Shown: piece by piece, positions 28,201 through 31,154 of the stretch
Position numbering within the stretch: the stretch's first letter is position 1
Layout: each line of letters starts with the position of its first letter
Origin: Roseivirga sp. UBA7431
GTDB taxonomy: Bacteria; Bacteroidota; Bacteroidia; Cytophagales; Cyclobacteriaceae
Direction: 5' to 3'
Length of the DNA stretch: 31,154 bases
NCBI GenBank assembly: GCA_002477595.1
Contig: DLQN01000020.1
Span: forward strand, 11,721-42,874
The notes under the pieces: model-generated
Seen by the model: the letters and a program-made list of their open reading frames with translations, nothing else
Database searches by the model: none
Told to the model about the DNA's origin: nothing
Program-made: the position numbers and the translations under genes

Positions 28201-28326
28201 ACTGTTACCTTCTTGATCAGTCACAGGAAGGTATTCCGGAAATTCAGACTCGTTCTTTTTAACAAACTCAGAATCGTTTGTCAATTGCTCAATACCTTTC
28301 CAGTATGTTTTTTGATTTTCTTTCAT
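25225..28326 (-). CDS. actB: Alternative complex III subunit ActB (iron-sulfur protein with molybdopterin-like domain)
   Basis: ActB fuses a molybdopterin-oxidoreductase-like domain, which lacks the cofactor in characterised ACIII, to a four-cluster ferredoxin-like domain. The 1033-residue protein has a twin-arginine signal, Asn-Arg-Arg-Asp-Phe-Leu-Lys (Arg44-Arg45), ending in Leu-Ala-Ala-Cys, a lipobox-like site (Cys63). The first part spans about 70-740. Cluster cysteines are at 773/776/779/783, 840/843/848/852, 872/878/882 and 930/933/960/964; one cluster is expected to be [3Fe-4S]. Electrons from the membrane quinol site probably travel along these clusters toward the hemes. It follows actA by 29 bases and has full length. 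Confidence 0.96.
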   Translation of the reverse strand: MKENQKTYWKGIEQLTNDSEFVKKNESEFPEYLPVTDQEGNSNRRDFLKLMGFGIAAVSLAACETPIRKAIPYLNKPVDVDPSVPNYYASTYVNGGDAVSIVVKTREGRPIKIEGNKYSTIGQGGTNAQVEASVLSLYDKERLAGPTKDGADADWETVDKEIAAQLNDITAKGGQIRIVSQSVLSPTTKRAVGEFASKFPTAQHVTYDAASAYGISEAHRRSFGEAMVPSYDFSKAHTIVSIGADFLGTWISPIQFSKQYSKTRKINEHHREMSRHFHFESNLSLTGSNADYRTPIKPSQAGPLVAAIYNGIAAKAGQAKVSGGASVEHASQAINELWATRGKSLVVSGSNDPMVQVLINGINSMLGNYGATIDANAPVHYRQGNDQAMSNLVKEMNGGAISAVIFFNCNPIYDSAEGVALSAAVSKVGLTISTSDRLDETASVVKYVAPDHHYLEQWNDAELREGHYSLLQPTISPIFKTRQAPESFLKWAGQDVEYYTYLQNNWRENFFGKQSDTSTFQTFWDKALYDGVFETGGSNRDLSFDAAAANAAATSIAQNYKVSGGGFELSLYQKIGLGDGSQANNPWLQEMSDPITKATWDNYLTMSIADANEMGITLKEGETQLVDLTVGGTTVKVPTLVQPGQANGTLGMAVGYGRTKAGRVADGLGVNAYPMMTKLNGASFMDVFAGVSVTATGESYRIAQTQTHQTYMGRENVIQESTLQEYKKDASAGRWHPKVYQEGKYLKPSKITLWKGHEYSNHHWAMSIDMNSCTGCSACTVACQAENNVPVVGKEEVLNRREMAWIRIDRYYSAANPAGSKKELEDAAENPEVTFQPMMCQHCNNAPCETVCPVAATTHSSEGLNQMTYNRCIGTRYCANNCPYKVRRFNWFKYHDNTQFDMNSSMNNDLGKMVLNPDVTVRARGVMEKCTMCVQRIQSGKLAAKREDRRPVDGEINVACASACPSDAITFGDLNDENSRISQLLQIEKKEDGEGATERVVNEERAYHVLEEINVNPNVWYMTKIRNKQKTEA

Positions 28327-28355
28327 TGTATATCAATCAGAAATCGTGTATTCAA

Positions 28356-29600
28356 TTAATAGTGGCACTTAGCACATTCCAAACCACCGATATCAGCCAC
28401 TTTCAATGGCGTCTTCGAACTCTTATTATGTAGCTCTACAATTTTATCGTAGTAACCATTGCCTTTGGAGTTAATATCAGTGTTTCTATGGCAGTCTATA
28501 CACCAGCCCATTGTTAATGGCGCATGCTGTGCTACAACTTCCATTTCCTGAATCTCTCCATGACAAGTCTGGCATTCAATCTCACCCACCTGCACATGTT
28601 GCGAGTGATTGAAATAAGCTAAATCAGGCAGGTTGTGTATTCTAACCCATTCTATTGGCTGCCCTGATTCTTGTGCAGCATAAAGTTTTTGTATTTCTGG
28701 TGAATCTGTCTTCAAGAAATTATGACAGTTCATACAAATGTTCACCGAAGGAATATTTGCAGATTTACCTATTTCAACACCAGTATGGCAATACTGACAT
28801 GCAATCTCATACTGGCCCGCATGAAGTTTGTGAGAGAAAGCAATTGGCTGCTCAGGAGCATAACCCTGCTGAACACCTATTGTGTAAAGACCATCGATAA
28901 CGTTTTTACCTGCTAGAGCAATTACCAAAAAGGTAATGATGCCAATTACAACAGGGCTCCTCAAGAAGGAAGAAAGGCTGAATTTTTCATTAATTACTGC
29001 CTCATCATCATCTGATAAATCTCCTTTGTCTTGTGCAATTTTTCTAAGTACACTTATAATAAGACCCAATACGATCATAATCACTACGAGCACGAAAACT
29101 AGCACCCCAACCATGATATTCAGGTACTGAGCAGGAACTCCGTCCACTTGAGCAACAGCACCGTCAGAACCAGCAGCAGAATCTACAGCAGCAACTACAG
29201 GATTCTCCTCCACATTTCGGACATAAGCCATAATGGATAGAATCTGATCATTGCTCAGGTCGTAAGCAGCCATCTGTAACTTGTTGTACTCATTGTACAG
29301 CCCTACGGCTTGAGCATCACCACTTTCGATTAAAAGTGTTGAGTTTTTTACCCAAGAGTAAATCCACTCGAGTTCTCTTCGGTCATAGACACCCGCTAAA
29401 GCAGGACCTACCTTTTTTCCCACTACGTTATGACAAGTATTACAAGCATACTCTTCAAATAGTCCGGCACCTGTTTTAATGATAGCTTCATCAGTTGGTA
29501 CTGCTTCTCTTTGGGCAAAAAGATTTGCTTCAGAAAAAAGAAAACAGCACACAAATAAGCATGCTGTCGTAAATCGGACAATGGTTGTTTTCGCTACCAT
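28356..29600 (-). CDS. actA: Alternative complex III subunit ActA (multiheme cytochrome c)
   Basis: ActA carries c hemes that collect electrons in ACIII. Started at ATG 29600 it has 414 residues: a signal peptide ending Leu-Phe-Ala-Gln, a monoheme class I domain with Cys-Asn-Thr-Cys-His at 53-57 and probable Met ligand 110, a Gly/Ala/Asp linker, two membrane helices (about 161-187 and 216-234), and then the usual pentaheme region with CxxCH motifs at 268, 289, 343, 367 and 409. Six heme sites in total, one more than the pentaheme core, because of the fused N-terminal domain. The alternative GTG start at 29621 adds seven residues and is less likely. It is the first gene of the operon, with a strong promoter match 50 bases upstream. 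Confidence 0.94.
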   Translation of the reverse strand: MVAKTTIVRFTTACLFVCCFLFSEANLFAQREAVPTDEAIIKTGAGLFEEYACNTCHNVVGKKVGPALAGVYDRRELEWIYSWVKNSTLLIESGDAQAVGLYNEYNKLQMAAYDLSNDQILSIMAYVRNVEENPVVAAVDSAAGSDGAVAQVDGVPAQYLNIMVGVLVFVLVVIMIVLGLIISVLRKIAQDKGDLSDDDEAVINEKFSLSSFLRSPVVIGIITFLVIALAGKNVIDGLYTIGVQQGYAPEQPIAFSHKLHAGQYEIACQYCHTGVEIGKSANIPSVNICMNCHNFLKTDSPEIQKLYAAQESGQPIEWVRIHNLPDLAYFNHSQHVQVGEIECQTCHGEIQEMEVVAQHAPLTMGWCIDCHRNTDINSKGNGYYDKIVELHNKSSKTPLKVADIGGLECAKCHY

Positions 29601-29650
29601 GTAAAATGTATTTTTTATCACAGACTAACTTAATGTTCTAATTATAGCTG

Positions 29651-29681
29651 CAAATGTAGTGTCGGAAGCCCGTATTTCAAA
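29651..29681 (-). promoter_or_regulatory. Promoter of the act-cox operon
   Basis: On the minus strand TTTG (29681-29678), a 19-base spacer and TACATTTG (29658-29651) match the Bacteroidota housekeeping promoter (TTTG, 19-21 bases, TAnnTTTG) exactly. Transcription would start near 29644, giving a leader of about 44 bases to the actA ATG. This supports starting the operon here. Confidence 0.75.
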
Positions 29682-30171
29682 CTAATTTCAGACACCATTT
29701 TCAGTACCCCAACAGACTAAAAACGAATTTTAAAGCACTGTATACCATATATTTAACGCTCTACTTTCTCAGTAAATATTATTTAGACTCATTATAAATA
29801 GTGCCAATAACACAGCCTACTGTACCTTTTACAGCATGCCATGCATGACCCTATTTTTAGGGTATGACAATAAGCCATTTAGGCTTAGTAGCGAGGCCAT
29901 AGACAAGCACAGTTCGAACCCAATAGCCTACAAATAAAATGAACATTTAATGAAAAATTGAAAGGGTAAATCCTACAATTAAAAACTAATATCTACAACC
30001 AAATAAGCATGATGACCAATCCGAATTTTAGATAGTTTACAAGTAAAAAACGGTGGTTGTAAGCAAGGCACTGAGCCGATTACTCATGCGCTTGCAGCAG
30101 GTTGCAGGGCACTTCGTTGAGTGCTCAAAATTGCTCTCAAACGATGCCGTTCGCTTCAACAGACTTTAAAC
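29682..30171. other. Intergenic region without a supportable gene
   Basis: No coding frame with credible start, length or family signal is seen on either strand. The region is AT-rich up to about 30048. A perfect six-pair hairpin with a TTTT loop lies at 29848-29863 and a CATGC-rich palindromic spot just before it, at 29834-29847. From about 30049 to 30165 the composition becomes clearly more GC-rich, with stop codons in all frames. Confidence 0.6.
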
Positions 30172-30198
30172 AAAAAAAGCACCCAAAAAGGGTGCTTT
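30172..30198 (-). terminator. Terminator of tRNA-Cys
   Basis: On the minus strand arms at 30190-30198 and 30176-30184 form a nine-base-pair stem with a five-base T loop, followed by a seven-base T run (30178-30172). It lies seven bases past the tRNA 3' end. Confidence 0.88.
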
Positions 30199-30204
30199 CA
30201 ATAG

Positions 30205-30275
30205 AGGCGCCGAGCGGATTCGAACCGCTGTACGAGCTTTTGCAGAGCTCTGCCTAGCCACTCGGCCACAGCGCC
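30205..30275 (-). tRNA. tRNA-Cys (anticodon GCA)
   Basis: The 71-base minus-strand sequence folds into a full cloverleaf. The acceptor stem pairs GGCGCTG with CGGCGCC (one G-T pair), the D stem is GCC/GGC, the anticodon stem is GAGCT/AGCTC around the loop CTGCAAA (anticodon GCA), and the T arm has AGCGG/CCGCT around TTCGAAT. The discriminator base is T (U73), the identity base for cysteine tRNA. The 3' CCA is not encoded. It has its own promoter-like element and terminator. Confidence 0.97.
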
Positions 30276-30289
30276 AAAAATTTAGTGTG

Positions 30290-30320
30290 CAAATTTATCA
30301 ATAATCATAAGCTACACCAA
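30290..30320 (-). promoter_or_regulatory. Promoter of tRNA-Cys
   Basis: On the minus strand TTG (30320-30318), a 20-base spacer and TAAATTTG (30297-30290) fit the Bacteroidota consensus. The predicted start near 30283-30286 is about ten bases before the tRNA 5' end. Confidence 0.6.
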
Positions 30321-30340
30321 TACTTCTACGATTAAGTAAT

Positions 30341-30373
30341 AAAAAAGCATCCCGATCTTCACGGGATGCTTTT
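30341..30373 (-). terminator. Terminator of rpsA
   Basis: On the minus strand a 12-base-pair stem (arms 30362-30373 and 30343-30354, seven-base loop) runs into a T tract. It lies 17 bases after the rpsA stop codon. Confidence 0.9.
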
Positions 30374-30389
30374 CTCTATCTATTCAATA

Positions 30390-31154
30390 TTACTCTTCTG
30401 ATGCCTTCTCTTCAGGAGCATCATCCGCTTTCGCTTCAGCTTTAGGAGCCTTTGCTTTTGCTTCAGCTTTAGGAGCCTTTGCTTTAGCTTTCGCTTTGGG
30501 AGCCTCAACTACATCTGCTTCAGGAGCTGCTTCTGCCTCATCAGCAGTCGCTTCTGTCTTTGCTTTTGTGACTTTAGCCGTATCTGACTTCTTCTTGTCT
30601 GCTGCTTTCTTCTCGTTAGCCTTTTTGGTATTGCCTTCCATTTCAGCCTTCAATGCAGATAGTGCATCAAGATCACCTAAAGTTGAACCTTCAGAGTCAT
30701 TATTCTTCAATTTCGCTTTAGCTTTTGCAGATCCTCCACCTGAAGTAGTTCTCCTAACTGGAGCAACAGGTTTTTCAGGAGCAGTGTGCGTGTAAGTGTG
30801 CGACATTACAATTCGCTTGTCATCCTTAGAGAACTCAACAACTATGAAATCCAAAGTCTCACCAACTTCTACGTTAGATCCATCTTCTTTCTTCAAGTTC
30901 TTGTTAGTAGCAATTCCTTCTAGTCCGTAAGGTAATTCTAGTGTAGCACCTTTATCGTTTTTCGAAATTACTGATGACTTGTGTGAAGAACCTGGCGTAA
31001 ATACAGTTTCGAAAGTATCCCAAGGATTCTCTTCTAATTGCTTATGTCCTAGTGCTAAACGCTTATTGTCAATATCTAACTCAAGCACTTGTACTTCAAG
31101 CTCGTCTCCAACTTTAATAAATTCTGATGGATGTTTGATTTTCTTAGTCCAAGA
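30390..31154 (-). CDS. rpsA: 30S ribosomal protein S1, C-terminal part (runs off the window)
   Basis: S1 binds mRNA on the small ribosomal subunit through repeated S1 (OB-fold) domains. The frame stays open to the right edge. It reads Ser-Trp-Thr-Lys-Lys-Ile-Lys-His-Pro-Ser at the edge, then Val-Gly-Asp-Glu and Lys-Arg-Leu-Ala-Leu-Gly-His-Lys-Gln-Leu-Glu-Glu-Asn-Pro-Trp, a hallmark of S1 domains. One complete domain follows, ending Ile-Val-Met-Ser-His. The last 130 residues or so are low-complexity, rich in Lys, Ala and Glu, with a nine-residue repeat. The internal GTG at 31088 is not the start. A strong terminator follows the stop codon. Confidence 0.95.
   Translation of the reverse strand, partial: SWTKKIKHPSEFIKVGDELEVQVLELDIDNKRLALGHKQLEENPWDTFETVFTPGSSHKSSVISKNDKGATLELPYGLEGIATNKNLKKEDGSNVEVGETLDFIVVEFSKDDKRIVMSHTYTHTAPEKPVAPVRRTTSGGGSAKAKAKLKNNDSEGSTLGDLDALSALKAEMEGNTKKANEKKAADKKKSDTAKVTKAKTEATADEAEAAPEADVVEAPKAKAKAKAPKAEAKAKAPKAEAKADDAPEEKASEE
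30432..30508 (-). repeat. 27-base repeat coding the S1 tail
   Basis: Two adjacent 27-base units (30432-30458 and 30459-30485) differ at one base, and a diverged partial third copy follows to about 30508. They encode a nine-residue Lys/Ala/Pro/Glu unit in the C-terminal tail of ribosomal protein S1. The near identity at DNA level suggests recent tandem duplication. Confidence 0.85.

Noticed and set aside
29848..29863. Perfect hairpin in the actA upstream region as a terminator or operator.
   Set aside because: Only six base pairs with no T run beyond the loop, and it lies too far from the promoter to assign a role.
30049..30171. A second tRNA gene next to tRNA-Cys.
   Set aside because: No cloverleaf, T-arm TTCGA motif or anticodon arm could be formed.
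30496..30795. Plus-strand open frame opposite the rpsA tail.
   Set aside because: It is a Ser/Ala/Phe-rich mirror of the low-complexity Lys/Ala/Glu tail on the other strand.
1..31154. CRISPR array, insertion sequence, prophage or defence island.
   Set aside because: No repeat-spacer pattern, transposase, integrase or terminal inverted repeats were seen; the content is core metabolism and respiration.

Overview
The window reads as a chromosomal segment of an aerobic Bacteroidota bacterium, most likely a marine-type member of the order Cytophagales. The main reasons are a complete alternative complex III (ActABCDEF) joined to an aa3-type cytochrome oxidase operon, the long form of IspG, weak or absent Shine-Dalgarno sequences with A-rich leaders, and promoters of the Bacteroidota type (TTTG, about 19 bases, TAnnTTTG). 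The order-level placement is an inference from gene content; the phylum is much safer.

Layout. Positions 92-3935 (minus strand) hold a tight run read in the order SDR oxidoreductase, small leucine-rich-repeat protein, ispG, small one-helix membrane protein, MmcQ/YjbR-like protein. Positions 4096-5579 (plus strand) hold a two-gene MlaE/MlaF lipid-transport ABC module whose genes overlap by one base. Positions 5595-9044 (minus) hold one very large predicted outer-membrane protein gene. It is in a single intact frame of about 1149 codons but is cut by two in-frame TGA codons, so it is called a probable recent pseudogene. Positions 9047-12730 (minus) encode an unusually large multi-span sensor histidine kinase, placed directly before the broken gene.

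Positions 12766-29600 (minus) form a respiratory block of about 17 kb, transcribed from a well-matched promoter at 29651-29681. Its order is actA, actB, actC, actD, actE, actF, cox subunit II, cox subunit I, ctaA, ctaB, two different cox subunit III genes, cox subunit IV, a hairpin terminator, a SCO-like protein that has lost its copper ligands, a DUF420 protein, a small secreted CxxC membrane protein and a DUF983 protein. ACIII oxidises menaquinol and passes electrons through c hemes to the oxidase, as in the known ACIII-aa3 supercomplex of Flavobacterium. CtaA and CtaB make heme A, and the last four genes look like assembly factors.

Positions 29682-30171 contain no gene that can be supported, but do include a patch that is more GC-rich than its surroundings. 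A tRNA-Cys(GCA) with its own promoter and terminator lies at 30205-30275. The right edge holds the 3' part of rpsA (30S ribosomal protein S1), with a repetitive Lys/Ala-rich tail and a strong terminator.

No mobile element, CRISPR array or defence system was seen. The most unusual points are the doubly interrupted outer-membrane gene beside the giant kinase, the copper-ligand-less SCO homologue next to a small CxxC protein, and the acidic, His-rich loop in ActF.
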